Positions 63,685 to 64,000 of a DNA stretch of 64,000 nucleotides are shown here, in pieces. The DNA comes from Gnetum montanum (taxonomy: Eukaryota; Streptophyta; Gnetopsida; Gnetales; Gnetaceae). Positions within the stretch are counted from its first letter, which is position 1. Every line of letters starts with the position of its first letter. The position numbers were made by a program, and so were the translations under genes. The DNA lies in assembly GCA_015680685.1 (NCBI GenBank), contig MNCI01030730.1, positions 78,077-142,076 of the forward strand. Direction: 5' to 3'. Under the pieces are notes generated by a model. It was not told the origin of the DNA and did no database searches. It saw only the letters and a program-made list of their open reading frames with translations.

Positions 63685-64000
63685 AGTATAAAATTTGCAG
63701 GGTGCATTTCCCTTCAAAGCTTTTTTATCCCACAATATTTTGAAAGGTTTAAAATAAAAATTACCCTTCATCTGAAAAAGGTGCACTCTAAAAGGGCTTT
63801 TCTCCTCTGTATCTCTATTCATAAAGCAAGATTTACCATATATTCATATTATATATCCTGAAAAAGGAAAGAATAATTCTTTAATTAATTGTATTCATTA
63901 AAAAAAACACCTTGAAGGACGAGAAAGATACTTGGCCCACATAATCCAAAATACATCAAACATCACCCTTCAAATGATAAACAACGAAGCCCCTAAATTT
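63685..64000 (+). repeat. Dispersed repeat, copy of 56690-57395 without the central insertion
   Basis: AAATTTGCAGGGTGCATTTC, TAAAATAAAAATTACCCTTC and CACCTTGAAGGACGAGAAAG occur in the same order as at 56.7-57.4 kb, but only about 30 bases separate the two segments here, against about 420 there. The window ends inside the repeat. Confidence 0.75.

Noticed and set aside
1-64000. tRNA, rRNA or organelle-derived genes
   Set aside because: I saw no tRNA-like or rRNA-like stretch and no plastid or mitochondrial coding frames; a covariance-model scan would be needed to exclude short RNA genes.

Overview
This looks like nuclear DNA from a plant with a large, repeat-filled genome. A gymnosperm, most likely a conifer, is my best guess. 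The window is AT-rich and I see no intact host gene. Nearly all recognisable coding sequence is the decayed remains of retroelements, and many in-frame TAG and TGA codons sit where CAG, CGA or TGG would be expected, which is the footprint of old cytosine methylation and deamination. The conifer guess rests on a relic resembling a Penelope-like element with a GIY-YIG nuclease end (31.1-31.8 kb), a class reported in plants from conifers, on several very old Ty3/gypsy copies with long LTRs, and on the absence of intact genes in 64 kb. It remains an inference.

Layout. 0-4.1 kb: an unrecognised decayed reading frame and a 411-bp-spaced direct repeat. 4.1-6.8 kb: 5' LTR, primer-binding site and gag of a gypsy element (A, plus strand). 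6.8-9.7 kb: two related repeat arrays, one of exact 90-bp units. 9.7-16.4 kb: a Tat-like gypsy element (E) with gag and protease but no reverse transcriptase, followed by a multi-exon antisense pseudogene. 16.45-24.45 kb: gypsy element B (plus), with gag, protease, RT, RNase H and parts of integrase, ending at an inverted junction with the 5' LTR of another element (D, minus; 24.45-25.3 kb). 28.6-31.8 kb: a dispersed repeat, an APE-type LINE (minus) and the Penelope-like fragment (plus). 33.07-38.69 kb: a Ty1/copia element (minus) with both LTRs and a near-perfect target duplication, holding an assembly gap and a nested gypsy LTR. 38.9-39.8 kb: a solo gypsy LTR. 40.2-40.6 kb: a promoter-like, less AT-rich island. 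42.3-43.2 kb: copia gag/protease debris. 43.98-51.31 kb: gypsy element C (minus), complete with 5-bp target duplication, PBS and PPT, but lacking RT, RNase H and integrase. 51.5-52.1 kb: a CCR4-like deadenylase pseudogene. 53.0-55.4 kb: a ~360-bp higher-order satellite array. 55.9-57.8 kb: a cytochrome P450 pseudogene split by a repeat. 59.0-59.6 kb: another gypsy gag relic. The rest to 64 kb is AT-rich sequence with two dispersed repeats.

Elements A, B, C, D, the nested LTR at 35.5-36.2 kb and the solo LTR at 38.9-39.8 kb form one LTR superfamily. All end in CTCATCA or a variant. Where internal sequence follows, it begins with a PBS matching tRNA-Asp. The U3 carries a cluster of GATATC palindromes. 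The family uses the gag/protease/RT logic of non-chromodomain (Athila-like) gypsy elements. Both C and E retain gag and protease but have lost the polymerase, so if they moved after that loss they needed a partner in trans; B is the only gypsy element here that still shows RT motifs.

Caveats: no alignment or database search could be run. Family calls come from motifs read by eye in several frames, and boundaries of decayed parts are approximate. Assembly gaps (12252-12310, 34600-35465) and single Ns (3137, 22519, 25182, 42014) coincide with some of the breaks.
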